From positions 1-64,000 of the forward strand of contig JALHLQ010000002.1 in the NCBI GenBank assembly GCA_022844485.1: a stretch of 64,000 bases of DNA, in the 5' to 3' direction. The notes under the pieces are model-generated. The model searched no databases. It had not been told where the DNA came from and saw nothing but the letters and a program-made list of their open reading frames with translations. Position 1 is the first letter of the stretch, and every line of letters starts with the position of its first letter. Below are positions 41,293 to 49,521 of the stretch, in pieces. The position numbers and the translations under genes were made by a program. Source of the stretch: Xanthobacteraceae bacterium. Its GTDB lineage: Bacteria > Pseudomonadota > Alphaproteobacteria > Rhizobiales > Xanthobacteraceae.

Positions 41293-42170
41293 GCTGCGCT
41301 CTCCAGCGTCTTCAGCCCGGCGGCGCGCGCGAGCGCACGCTCGAGCAGAACGCCGAGCAGGGCGCGACGATAATGTCCGGGAGCATGGATGTCGTCGGCG
41401 GGATCGACGCTGGCCGACGCCGCCGCGGCGGCGTCGCGGATGGCTCCTTCGTCGATCACACGTCCGGCAATCAAAGCTTCGGCTTCGTGAAGGCGGAGCG
41501 GACGGTCGGCGACGCCGATCGCCCCGATATGCGGGTCGAACGCGCGATCGTCCGCATCGAGATCGTAGTGGAGCGCAACGCCGGCCAGCGCAAAATCCCC
41601 GCGCCGGCGCGCGAATTCCTCGAATGCGTGGCGGCGCTCCGGTTTCCAAGGCGGCAGCCGAACTTCGACAACCAGTTCGTCGATTTCGAGCGCGGTACTC
41701 AGCGGTCCGAGAAAAAAGTCGCGAGCCGCAATCGTGCGCCGGCCGCGCGAGCCGATCACGAGAATGTCGGCGTCACAAGCGACGACGACCCCCGGCATTT
41801 CCGCCGCGGGATCGGCATGCGCAAGGCTACCGCCCACCGTGCCCCGGTTGCGGATTTGATAATGGGCGATCTCGCGGACAGCGGCCACGAGCAACGGATG
41901 CGCTGCAGCAAGTTGGGGGTGACGCTCGATGTCGCGCCAGCGCACAAGCGCGCCGAGCGACACTCCGGAATCACTGATGGCGATGCGATCGAGCCCCGGA
42001 ATGCGAGCGATATCGACTAGAAGACGCGGCGCGGCGACCCGAAACGCCAGCATCGGCATAAGGCTCTGTCCGCCCGCAATGACCTTCGCCTCGTCACCGT
42101 GTCGGGCCAGCAAGGCGATGGCTTCGGATAGCGTGCTCGGCCGTGCGTAGTCGAAAGGAGCAGGTTTCAT
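41289..42170 (-). CDS. FAD-binding medium subunit of the molybdenum hydroxylase
   Basis: This is a 293-residue FAD subunit of the CoxM/NdhF type. The N-terminal FDYARPSTLSEAIALLARHG, the FAD loop AGGQSLMPMLAFR at about 33-45 and RGTVGGSLAHADPAAEMP at about 110-127 are all intact. It is the first gene of the Mo-hydroxylase operon (FAD-FeS-Mo-amidohydrolase) and faces the Bug receptor gene across a 218-bp region that contains alternative hairpins (42271-42312). Confidence 0.93.
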   Translation of the reverse strand: MKPAPFDYARPSTLSEAIALLARHGDEAKVIAGGQSLMPMLAFRVAAPRLLVDIARIPGLDRIAISDSGVSLGALVRWRDIERHPQLAAAHPLLVAAVREIAHYQIRNRGTVGGSLAHADPAAEMPGVVVACDADILVIGSRGRRTIAARDFFLGPLSTALEIDELVVEVRLPPWKPERRHAFEEFARRRGDFALAGVALHYDLDADDRAFDPHIGAIGVADRPLRLHEAEALIAGRVIDEGAIRDAAAAASASVDPADDIHAPGHYRRALLGVLLERALARAAGLKTLESAA

Positions 42171-42270
42171 CGGCGGCGGTTCGTGTTTGACTTCGGTTCG
42201 TCGGGATCGTTAGCATACGAAGACCTTGGGGGAATGGGCAATGCTCGATGGTTTTCGCCCATTAGCGAAC

Positions 42271-42312
42271 GCGTGGGTCGGCTCACTGGCGTTCCCACGC
42301 AGGATCCGACCC
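42271..42312. promoter_or_regulatory. two mutually exclusive stems in the divergent region before the Bug receptor
   Basis: GCGTGGG (42271-42277) pairs with CCCACGC (42294-42300), while GGGTCGG (42275-42281) pairs with CCGACCC (42306-42312). The two stems share 42275-42277, so only one can form. This could be a chance pairing in GC-rich DNA or a leader switch for the plus-strand receptor gene. The rest of 42171-42388 shows no gene or clear promoter. Confidence 0.3.
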
Positions 42313-42388
42313 CCGTCGTGTGACAGATGTCGCTTCTCGACATTCGCCGTCTTCAACATTCCGTGGCCCAGCATCCCGAGTGTTCGTC

Positions 42389-43399
42389 ATGACAGTTGAA
42401 ACACAAGTTTCCATCCGCATGAGCCGCCGCCGCGTCTTGAAGGCCGGGGCCGCTTTTGCCGCGGCCGCTCCGTTCATCGCGAGAGCCACCTCGGCTTATG
42501 CCGCATGGCCGGACCGCCCGATAAAGCTGCTCGTGCCGTTCGGCGCCGGCGGACCCGTGGATGTGATGGCCCGCTTGCTCCAGCCCATGCTGTCCGAAGA
42601 GTTGAAAGCCTCGATTTTTGTCGAGAACAAGCCGGGAGCGGCGGGTAACATCGGCGTGGGGCTGGCCGCCAATTCCGAGCCCGACGGGTACACCGTGCTG
42701 GTGACGTCCAACACCATCGTCATCAATCCGCTTCTCTACAAGAGCGTGCCTTACGACCTCGACAGGGATTTCGCGCCGCTCGTCGATCTGGCAGGATCGC
42801 CTACGGCGTTCGCCGTCCATCCGCGGCTTGGCGTCGACACCGTCGCGGAATTTGTCGCCCTGGCGAAGCAGAAGGCCGGCGCGCTGAACTACGGCAGCGC
42901 CGGATTTGCGACGCCATCGCATCTCGCCGGCGAATTCTTCAAGAATCAGGCCGGCATCCAGATGACGCATGTCCCCTTCAATGGAGCCGGTCCGGCCAAC
43001 CAGGCGCTGCTCGGCGGCACCGTCGATATGGTCTCCGGTGCGCTGCCGGGCGCGCATCCCCACCTCATCGCGGGCACGCTCAAGGGTCTCGCGATAACAG
43101 GAGAAAAGCGCTGGTTCGATTTGCCCAATGTGCCGACGATGGTCGAGTCGGGCTATCCCGGTTTCGTGCTCGACACCTACACGATGATGCTCGTTCCCGC
43201 GAAAACGCCGCCGAACATCGGAGAACGCCTCAGCTCAGCTGCCCGCGCGGTCCTTCAGAAGCCGGACGTTCGCACCAAGGTCCGCGCGATGGGACTTGAA
43301 GTCGCCGCCGCAGGGCCGCGTGAACTCAAGGCGCGCATCGCACGCGAGCTGCCGCTGTGGCGCGAAGTGGTGAAGGTCGCAGGCATCACGCCGCAATAG
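42389..43399 (+). CDS. orphan Bug-family periplasmic solute receptor with twin-arginine signal
   Basis: This is a 336-residue TctC-like receptor. A twin-arginine leader (SRRRVLKAG at 12-20, then an Ala-rich hydrophobic stretch, cleavage near TSAYA) precedes IKLLVPFGAGGPVDVMARL and the Bug signature KPGAAGNIGVGLAANSEPDG. The start is uncertain: ATG 42389 and ATG 42419 (directly before SRRRVLK) are both possible and neither has a clear ribosome-binding site. It stands alone between the divergent Mo-hydroxylase genes and the convergent E2 gene. It may serve the heterocycle block as uptake receptor using a permease encoded elsewhere. Confidence 0.9.
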   Translation: MTVETQVSIRMSRRRVLKAGAAFAAAAPFIARATSAYAAWPDRPIKLLVPFGAGGPVDVMARLLQPMLSEELKASIFVENKPGAAGNIGVGLAANSEPDGYTVLVTSNTIVINPLLYKSVPYDLDRDFAPLVDLAGSPTAFAVHPRLGVDTVAEFVALAKQKAGALNYGSAGFATPSHLAGEFFKNQAGIQMTHVPFNGAGPANQALLGGTVDMVSGALPGAHPHLIAGTLKGLAITGEKRWFDLPNVPTMVESGYPGFVLDTYTMMLVPAKTPPNIGERLSSAARAVLQKPDVRTKVRAMGLEVAAAGPRELKARIARELPLWREVVKVAGITPQ

Positions 43400-43462
43400 C
43401 TGCTCTGTTCCTGCTCTCTGAGCAACGGGGCCATGTCCACAGGTCCCGGGTTTGGGAGCCAT

Positions 43463-44791
43463 TCAGACCAGCATCCTCACCGGATGCTCGAGGTAGCCCT
43501 TCAGCGCGGCCAGGAGCTGCGCGCCGAGCGCGCCATCGACCACGCGATGATCGCACGCCAAGGTGACGCTCATCTCGGTGCGGAAGCGCACCGAGCCGTC
43601 GGGCGCTTCCGTCGGCGCGCGATGCGTTTCGCCAACGGCCAGAATGGTCGAGTGCGGCGGGTTGATGATGGCGGCGAATTCCCGCACGCCGTACATGCCG
43701 AGATTCGATATCGCCGTGACGCCGCCCTGATACTCGGCCGGCGCCAGCTTTTTCTGCCGCGCGCGCGCCGCGAGATCGCGCATCTCCCGTGAAATGGCGC
43801 CGATCGACTTGGATTCGGCGAGCCGAACGACCGGCGTCAGCAGGCCGCCATCGAGCGCGACCGCAACGCCGATGTCGGAACGCTCGAACTGCAGGATGCG
43901 ATCGTCAGCCCAGATCGCGTTGGCGGCCGGGACTTTCTGCAAGGCCATGCCCAGCGCTTTGATGATGAAATCGTTGACCGAGATGCGTTCGCTCGCAGGC
44001 GCATCCCGCCCGAGCGCGTCGGCGTTCGCATCGTTGCGAAGCGCGAGCAGGGCGTCGACGGCGATGCTCGCGGTGAGATAGAAATGCGGGACCGTCTGTT
44101 TGGATTGCGCAAGGCGGGCGGCGATGATCTTCCGCATCCCGTCGACCGGGATTTCCTTGTACGGCACGGCAGCGTAAAGGGTCTTGATCTCGGACAGCGC
44201 CATGCCGCGCGCGGTCAAGCCCGGCCGTTCCTGCGTCAGAGCGCTCTCGATGTCGGTGGCGGTGATGCGGCCGCGCGGGCCGGATCCTTTGATCCGCGCG
44301 AGATCGATACCGTTTTCGCTCGCAAGCCGCCGGGCCAGCGGCGTCACCGACACGCCCCCAGGCAGTCGTGCCGGGCCGAAGTTGCGCTCCGGCGAAACAA
44401 CTTCCTGGAACAGATCCATGCGGCGGGGCGGTCGCGGAGGAGGAGCAATGTCGCTTGTCGCGCCGGAAGCCATCGGCGATGCCGCCGGGCCGGGCGCTGC
44501 GTGAACGGGTGGCTTGTCAGCGGCGGCGGCAGGAGCAGAGGAGCGGACCGCCGCCTCGCCGGCGCCGGCGATCACGGCGACGACAGCCCCCACCGGCGCG
44601 ACTTCGCCCGTTTGCACGCGAATCTCGGCGAGAATACCGGCGGACGTCGCGGGCACCTCCATCGAGACTTTGTCGGTCTCGATTTCGAACAGGTTGTCGC
44701 CCGACTTTACCGTGTCACCGATCTTCTTGTACCAGGCGCTGATCTTGCCCTCGGTCACGGTCTCGCCGAGTTGCGGCATCAGGACGTCCAT
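43463..44791 (-). CDS. dihydrolipoamide acyltransferase (E2) of a 2-oxoacid or acetoin dehydrogenase complex
   Basis: This is a 442-residue E2. There is one N-terminal lipoyl domain with the modified lysine K41 (EIETDKVSMEV), an Ala/Pro linker, a peripheral-subunit-binding domain (about 147-185, VTPLARRLASENGIDL then GSGPRGRITATDI) and the catalytic acyltransferase domain ending with H415 and D419 of DHRVVDGALG. It takes the acyl group from E1 and hands it to CoA. It follows the E1beta gene by 68 nt. No E3 (dihydrolipoamide dehydrogenase) gene is in the module, so the housekeeping E3 must be shared. Pyruvate, branched 2-oxoacid and acetoin complexes are all possible. Confidence 0.93.
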   Translation of the reverse strand: MDVLMPQLGETVTEGKISAWYKKIGDTVKSGDNLFEIETDKVSMEVPATSAGILAEIRVQTGEVAPVGAVVAVIAGAGEAAVRSSAPAAAADKPPVHAAPGPAASPMASGATSDIAPPPRPPRRMDLFQEVVSPERNFGPARLPGGVSVTPLARRLASENGIDLARIKGSGPRGRITATDIESALTQERPGLTARGMALSEIKTLYAAVPYKEIPVDGMRKIIAARLAQSKQTVPHFYLTASIAVDALLALRNDANADALGRDAPASERISVNDFIIKALGMALQKVPAANAIWADDRILQFERSDIGVAVALDGGLLTPVVRLAESKSIGAISREMRDLAARARQKKLAPAEYQGGVTAISNLGMYGVREFAAIINPPHSTILAVGETHRAPTEAPDGSVRFRTEMSVTLACDHRVVDGALGAQLLAALKGYLEHPVRMLV

Positions 44792-44859
44792 GCTGCTCTC
44801 CGCTCCGGCTTCGTCCAGCTATCGCAGCCGGGTCATGCGCGGGAATTCGACTCTTCCAA

Positions 44860-45840
44860 TCAACTGTTCAACGACCGTCTCACTGTCTGGGCGACACGGT
44901 CGACCGACGGCAACACGGCATCCTCGAGAGTGTCCGCGGCAGGCAGCGGAATATGCGGCGTCGTGATCCGCACCGGTGGGCCATCGAGATCGTAGAAAGC
45001 CTCGTCGGCGACGATGGATACAAGTTCGGCGCCCCATCCGCACAGACGCGGATTCTCTTCGACCGTGAAGAAGCGGTGGGTGCGCGTCACCGAGCCGAGG
45101 ATCGTCTGCGTATCGAGCGGCAAGAGCGAGCGCACGTCGATGACCTCGCAGTCGATCCCGTGTTCGGATTTGAGCTTGTCCGCGGCTTCGATGGCGCGCG
45201 GCACCATGAGCGCAAGAGCAAGAATGGTGGCGTCCTTGCCCGGCCGGACGATCTTGGCGGAGCCGAGCGTGTCGACGATCTCGCCGTCGGGCACGTCGCC
45301 TTTCATCGCGAACAGCGACTTATGCTCGAAAAAGATCACCGGATCCGGATCGCGAACCGCCGCGGCCATCAATCCGATCACGTCTTTCGGTGTGGAGGGC
45401 GCAACAACCTTCAGGCCGGGAATCATCATGCACCAGTTCTCGAGGCTCTGCGAATGCTGTGCGCCGAAGCGGACACCCGCACCGTTTCCAGTCCGCACCA
45501 CGAGCGGGCACTTGAGCTGGCCGTTCGTCATGTAACGCAGTTTCGGAATTTCGTTGGCGATGAAGTCGAAACACACGGCCAGGAAATCCGAGAACATGAT
45601 TTCCGCGATGGGCTTCAAGCCGGTCATGGCGGCGCCCATGGCGGCGCCCAGAATCGCCTGCTCGGAGATCGGTGTGTCGCGCACGCGCAGCGGGCCGAAC
45701 TGCTCGAACAGTCCGACCGTCGCCTTGAACACGCCGCCTGCCTTGGCGACATCCTCGCCGAGGAAAACGACGTCGGGGTCGCGCGCCATTTCCTGCGCGA
45801 TGCCGCGCGCGATCGCCTCGCGATAGGTCAGTTCCGCCAT
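44860..45840 (-). CDS. 2-oxoacid/acetoin dehydrogenase E1 component, beta subunit
   Basis: This is a 326-residue transketolase-like subunit with LTYREAIARGIAQEMARD and VFLGEDVAKAGGVFKAT at the N-terminus, RVRDTPISEQAILGAAMGAA after it, and VIDVRSLLPLDTQTILGSV in the C-terminal domain. The start at ATG 45840 lies 9 nt after a GGAGG; a second in-frame ATG at 45846 cannot be excluded. The first codons overlap the E1alpha coding end by 13 bases. It forms the alpha2beta2 E1 that decarboxylates the 2-oxoacid with thiamine diphosphate. Confidence 0.93.
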   Translation of the reverse strand: MAELTYREAIARGIAQEMARDPDVVFLGEDVAKAGGVFKATVGLFEQFGPLRVRDTPISEQAILGAAMGAAMTGLKPIAEIMFSDFLAVCFDFIANEIPKLRYMTNGQLKCPLVVRTGNGAGVRFGAQHSQSLENWCMMIPGLKVVAPSTPKDVIGLMAAAVRDPDPVIFFEHKSLFAMKGDVPDGEIVDTLGSAKIVRPGKDATILALALMVPRAIEAADKLKSEHGIDCEVIDVRSLLPLDTQTILGSVTRTHRFFTVEENPRLCGWGAELVSIVADEAFYDLDGPPVRITTPHIPLPAADTLEDAVLPSVDRVAQTVRRSLNS

Positions 45841-46853
45841 GCCCATCCTCCATCGGCGTAGACATCGGTTGCGATGATATCGAGCGGGGGAGGGGGCGCC
45901 GCCTTGCACCTTTCGGTCGCGTCGTCGACCAGGTTCCGAATTTCTGCGTCGATCGCCGCCACGACTTCGTCGGCGATCCCGAATTGTTTCAGGCGTTCGC
46001 GGTAAATCAGAATGGGATCGCGCTGCTTCCAGCGATCGAGCTCGCCCTCGGGCCGATACTTCGCCGGATCGGCGCGGGAATGACCGCTGTAGCGATAGGT
46101 CTTGCACTCGATAAGCGAGGGGCCTTCGCCGGCGCGGGCCCGCGCCAGCGCCTTCTGCGCGACGCGGTAGACTTCGTCCGCATCCTGCCCATCGACAATG
46201 ATCGGCTCCAATCCATAGGAGGCTGCGCGCCCGGCGGCGGGATGTTCGACCGCGGTCACGTCGCCGATCGGCGTGTATTCCATGTAGAGATTGTTCTCGC
46301 AGACGAAAACGACCGGCAGCTTCCAGACCGCGGCGAAGTTGAGCGCCTCGTGGAATGCGCCGATATTCGTCGTGCCGTCGCCAAAGAAGCAGACCGAAAC
46401 GTCCTTGTGCCCCTTGTACTGCGCGCGCCACGCCGCGCCGCAGGCGATGGGGAGATGCGCCCCGATAATGGCGTAGGATCCCATGACGCCATGCGGCTCG
46501 GAGGTCAGGTGCATCGAGCCGCCCTTTCCGCGCATCAGGCCGTTATCGCGCCCCATCAATTCTCCCAGCACTTTTTCGACCGGCGTGCCGCGCGCAAGCG
46601 TGTGGGCGTGACCGCGATAGGTGCAGAATGAAAGGTCGCCCGGCTGCATCGCCACGGCAAACCCGGCGGCCACCGCTTCCTGCCCCAACGACAGATGGCT
46701 GGTGCCCTTGACCAGGTTTTGCAGGAACAGGTCGAAAGCCCGCTGCTCGGCTTCGCGGATGACGACTTGCGTCCGATACAAAGCGAGCCGGGCCTGTTCT
46801 CCGATGTCGTCGTTCAATGCCGGGGAGGCGGGTTGCTTCAACGGTTTGGTCAT
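45828..46853 (-). CDS. 2-oxoacid/acetoin dehydrogenase E1 component, alpha subunit
   Basis: This is a 341-residue subunit with the thiamine-diphosphate motif GDGTTNIGAFHEALNFAAVW ending in CENN, GHAHTLARG and the phosphorylation-loop region TYRYSGHSRADPAKYR. ATG 46853 is chosen (MTKPLKQPASP); a longer reading from 46928 lacks a binding site. It is preceded by 219 bases that hold a likely promoter with a 21-bp palindrome (46986-47006), so the dehydrogenase genes can be controlled apart from the FAD oxidoreductase gene upstream. Confidence 0.93.
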   Translation of the reverse strand: MTKPLKQPASPALNDDIGEQARLALYRTQVVIREAEQRAFDLFLQNLVKGTSHLSLGQEAVAAGFAVAMQPGDLSFCTYRGHAHTLARGTPVEKVLGELMGRDNGLMRGKGGSMHLTSEPHGVMGSYAIIGAHLPIACGAAWRAQYKGHKDVSVCFFGDGTTNIGAFHEALNFAAVWKLPVVFVCENNLYMEYTPIGDVTAVEHPAAGRAASYGLEPIIVDGQDADEVYRVAQKALARARAGEGPSLIECKTYRYSGHSRADPAKYRPEGELDRWKQRDPILIYRERLKQFGIADEVVAAIDAEIRNLVDDATERCKAAPPPPLDIIATDVYADGGWAWRN

Positions 46854-46966
46854 CAGGGTCACGCCTTTCAAATCGCGCGAAATCCAGGGGATGGCGTTAA
46901 GAAAACGGCCGGCACGCCGCGGTCGCATTCCTTGACATCCTCTCCTCGGGAAAGACGCGTTGCTAC

Positions 46967-47006
46967 ATTATCCAGTAGCCGAACCAGCGCAATGATCGAT
47001 TGCGCT
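46967..47006 (-). promoter_or_regulatory. candidate promoter with 21-bp palindrome upstream of E1alpha
   Basis: On the minus strand GATAAT (46972-46967) is a good -10 element. The region where its -35 must fall is covered by the palindrome AGCGCAAT-GATCG-ATTGCGCT (46986-47006), with perfect 8-bp arms, so a bound regulator would block polymerase. Downstream a 13-codon open frame (46938-46897) preceded by GAGGAG could be a leader peptide; I give it low weight. Half-site GCGCAA also occurs in the palindrome at 53040-53052 before the importer operon. Confidence 0.5.
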
Positions 47007-47072
47007 ATCCAATCCTTTTCAGTCCGCCGGATCGGGCGGTGGTCACGAAGCGCGCGCGTAGTCACAGAGCGG

Positions 47073-48482
47073 TCAGCCATCGGACGCGTCTCCTTTCAGA
47101 CCTGCGCGCGGCGACGCGCGAAAGACCTTTCCCGGATTCATCACATGATCGGGGTCAAGCGCCTGCTTGATGCTTCGCATCACGTCGACGGCGTTGCCCA
47201 GCTCCTGCTCCAGGAAATCGATCTTGCCGCTGCCGATGCCGTGTTCGCCCGTGCATGTGCCTCCCAGGGCGAGCGCGCGCATGACCATCCGCTCGTGGAG
47301 CTTGTGCGCCCGTGCGACTTCGCCTGCGTCGTCCGGGTCGACCAAAATCAGCGTGTGGAAGTTTCCATCCCCGACATGGCCGACAATGGGTGCGATCAGA
47401 CCTGCGTCGTCGATCGCCTGTTTGGTGTCGAGCAGGCATTCGGCAAGCCGTGAAATGGGGACGCAAACATCCGTGATCAGCGCCTTCGAGCCCGGCCTGA
47501 GCCCTGTTCCGGCGTAGAGCGTATTGTCGCGCGCGCTCCACAATTTCGTGCGCTCTTCTGGATTGCCGGTCGACTGAAAGGCCAGCGCGCCGTGGTCGCG
47601 GGCGATAGTTTGCGCGGTTTGCGCCTGCTCCAGCACGCCGGCTTCAGTGCCATGAAATTCAATGAACAAGGTGGGACGCTCGATCGCGCCGAGCTTGGCA
47701 TAGGCGTTGACGCCGCGGATCATCACTTCGTCGAGCAGCTCGAGCCGGGCGACCGGAATGCCCGCCTGGATCAGCGCGATCGCGGTGTCGACCGCGCCGG
47801 CGAACGTCTCGAACGGACACACGGCGGCGGCCGTCGCGTCCGGGATCGGATGCAGCTTGAGCGTAATTTCGGTGATCAAGCCGAGCGTGCCTTCGGCGCC
47901 GACAAAGAGTCGGGTCAGGTCGTAGCCCGCCGCAGATTTGCGCGCGCGGCGGCTCGTTTTGATGACGCGCCCGTCGGCGAGCACCACCTCCAGCGCCAGC
48001 ACATTGTCGCGCATGGTGCCGTAGCGCACCGCCATGGTGCCGGAGGCGCGGGTGGAGGTCATTCCGCCGATCGAGGCGTCGGCGCCCGGATCGATCGGAA
48101 AGAACAGGCCCGTGTGGCGCAGCTCGGTATTGAGCTGTTTGCGCGTGACGCCCGGCTGAACCCGGCAATCCATGTCCTCGGCGTTGACGGCCAAGACCGT
48201 CTTCATGCGCATGAAATCGACAGATACGCCGCCGTGGAGCGGAGTTGCGTTTCCTTCAAGCGATGTGCCCGCGCCATAGCCGGTGAGCGGCACGCGCGCC
48301 GCGGCGCAGATCTTCACAATCTCCACGACCTCCGCCGTGGTCTCCGGAAAGATCACCAGGTCCGGATTGTGCGGGAGATGGTAGGATTCGCTGCGGCCAT
48401 GCGCGGCGAGAACCGCGGCGGCGTCGGTGACGCGCGCACCAAAGCGGTCGCGCAAGGCAGGGATGACCGACTCGATCGTCAT
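47073..48482 (-). CDS. FAD-linked 2-hydroxyacid dehydrogenase (GlcD / D-lactate dehydrogenase type)
   Basis: This is a 469-residue PCMH-type flavoprotein. In the FAD-binding domain are PLTGYGAGTSLEGNATPLHG (about 77-96) and DASIGGMTSTRASGTMAVRYG. The FAD-oxidase C-terminal domain has VGHVGDGNFHTLI with metal-binding histidines and CTGEHGIGSGKIDFLEQELG near the end. It would oxidise a D-2-hydroxyacid to the 2-oxoacid and pass electrons to quinone or cytochrome. ATG 48482 fits the family; an earlier in-frame ATG at 48569 would overlap the receptor gene and read through a hairpin. Encoded next to a 2-oxoacid dehydrogenase, it could feed that complex. Confidence 0.92.
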   Translation of the reverse strand: MTIESVIPALRDRFGARVTDAAAVLAAHGRSESYHLPHNPDLVIFPETTAEVVEIVKICAAARVPLTGYGAGTSLEGNATPLHGGVSVDFMRMKTVLAVNAEDMDCRVQPGVTRKQLNTELRHTGLFFPIDPGADASIGGMTSTRASGTMAVRYGTMRDNVLALEVVLADGRVIKTSRRARKSAAGYDLTRLFVGAEGTLGLITEITLKLHPIPDATAAAVCPFETFAGAVDTAIALIQAGIPVARLELLDEVMIRGVNAYAKLGAIERPTLFIEFHGTEAGVLEQAQTAQTIARDHGALAFQSTGNPEERTKLWSARDNTLYAGTGLRPGSKALITDVCVPISRLAECLLDTKQAIDDAGLIAPIVGHVGDGNFHTLILVDPDDAGEVARAHKLHERMVMRALALGGTCTGEHGIGSGKIDFLEQELGNAVDVMRSIKQALDPDHVMNPGKVFRASPRAGLKGDASDG

Positions 48483-48489
48483 GGACGGC

Positions 48490-48516
48490 GGGGCCGGTCC
48501 CGCTTGGGCCGGCCCC
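48490..48516 (-). terminator. intercistronic hairpin after the sugar-type receptor gene
   Basis: GGGGCCGG (48490-48497) pairs with CCGGCCCC (48509-48516), extended inward by CCC/GGG with one bulged base and a 4-nt loop: an 11-bp stem starting 20 nt after the receptor stop. There is no T-run. It separates importer expression from the FAD dehydrogenase gene. Confidence 0.6.
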
Positions 48517-48535
48517 ACACCTTTCAGTGCTGCGC

Positions 48536-49498
48536 TCAATTCGTGGCGAGCTCCGCAACCCTCGGGCACTTCCGCTGCTCGATGGGGGTCTCATAGGGTT
48601 GGTAGTTCGTCTTGTCGATCACCACGGGTTTCAGGATGATCTCCTTTGGCGTGGGCTGCTTGCGCAGATGGCGCACGGCGATTTCCACGCCGAGGCAGCC
48701 TTGAATGAAGCCGTTGAAGTCTCCCGTGGCCAGAAGTTTTCCAGACTTGATGAGCTCGACCGCTTCCTTGCTGCCGTTGATGCCGACAACCAGCCCTTTG
48801 CGGCCGGCGCCGTCGAGGGCCTCGATCGCGCCCACCGCCATCGGATCATTGGCCGCGAGCACGCCATCGATCTGGGGATGCGACTGCATCAGGTTTTCCA
48901 TGACCTGGAGCGCCTGCAGCCGCTGGTAATTCGCCGGCTGTGACGCGAGCAGCTTCACGTTCGGAAATTCCTTCAAGGCGTCGGTGAAGCCGCGCACGCG
49001 ATCGATATTGGTCAGCGAGCCTTTGACGCCTTCGAGAATGATGACGTTGCCTTTGCCGCCCATGGCCTTCAGCAAATGCCGCGCCGTTGCGAGCCCGATA
49101 TTATAGTCGTCCGCGCCGACATAGGCCACGAGGTTGCCGGCCGCGATGCGGTCGGTGATGTTGACGACCGGGATGTTGGCGGCGTTCATCTTCTCGACGG
49201 CGGGCACCATGGCCTTGTAGTCGACCGGGATGAATACGATCGCCTGCGGCTTCTTCACGATGACGTCCTCGACCTGGGACAGTTGCTCGGGGATGGAGTC
49301 TGGCTTGGTCGGGACGTACTGGATGACCTTGACGTTCAGCATCCGGGCGGCGGTCTCGGCGCCGACGCGGACCGTTTGGAAATACGGATTGGTCTGGTTC
49401 TTGGTAAACACGGCGATGCTCTCGCCGTCGGCGCGCGCGTCGCCGAGGGATACCGCGAGCGCGGCGGCTGCGAGTGCAAGCATGGATACAGGTCTCAT
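48536..49498 (-). CDS. sugar-type ABC transporter periplasmic binding protein (RbsB-like)
   Basis: This is a 320-residue pentose/hexose-type receptor with a Sec signal peptide (MRPVSMLALAAAALAVSLGD, cleavage near DARA). The mature chain has IAVFTKNQTNPYFQTVRVGA, KKPQAIVFIPVDYKAMVPAV, the hinge region VNITDRIAAGNLVAYVGADD and GVLAANDPMAVGAIEALDGA, all typical of the RbsB family. ATG 49498 has a GGGAG site. It is the last subunit gene of the importer operon ATPase-permease-permease-receptor. The ligand could be a sugar, polyol or sugar acid; the 2-hydroxyacid dehydrogenase encoded downstream hints at an acid. Confidence 0.92.
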   Translation of the reverse strand: MRPVSMLALAAAALAVSLGDARADGESIAVFTKNQTNPYFQTVRVGAETAARMLNVKVIQYVPTKPDSIPEQLSQVEDVIVKKPQAIVFIPVDYKAMVPAVEKMNAANIPVVNITDRIAAGNLVAYVGADDYNIGLATARHLLKAMGGKGNVIILEGVKGSLTNIDRVRGFTDALKEFPNVKLLASQPANYQRLQALQVMENLMQSHPQIDGVLAANDPMAVGAIEALDGAGRKGLVVGINGSKEAVELIKSGKLLATGDFNGFIQGCLGVEIAVRHLRKQPTPKEIILKPVVIDKTNYQPYETPIEQRKCPRVAELATN

Positions 49499-49521
49499 CG
49501 TTTCACTCCCTTGTTGTGAAT

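Noticed and set aside
40798-41649. A longer reading of the iron-sulfur subunit with 119 extra N-terminal residues.
   Set aside because: The extension lies wholly within the FAD-subunit gene in another frame and is Arg-rich. GTG 41292 in a GTGA overlap gives the normal 164-residue subunit.
43412-43424. Small hairpin TGCTC-TCT-GAGCA between the Bug receptor and the convergent E2 gene.
   Set aside because: Only a 5-bp stem without a T-run; too weak to call a terminator.
46868-47080. A 70-codon minus-strand frame between the FAD dehydrogenase and E1alpha genes.
   Set aside because: It starts inside the end of the dehydrogenase gene without a ribosome-binding site and runs across the promoter and palindrome. 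No family resemblance.
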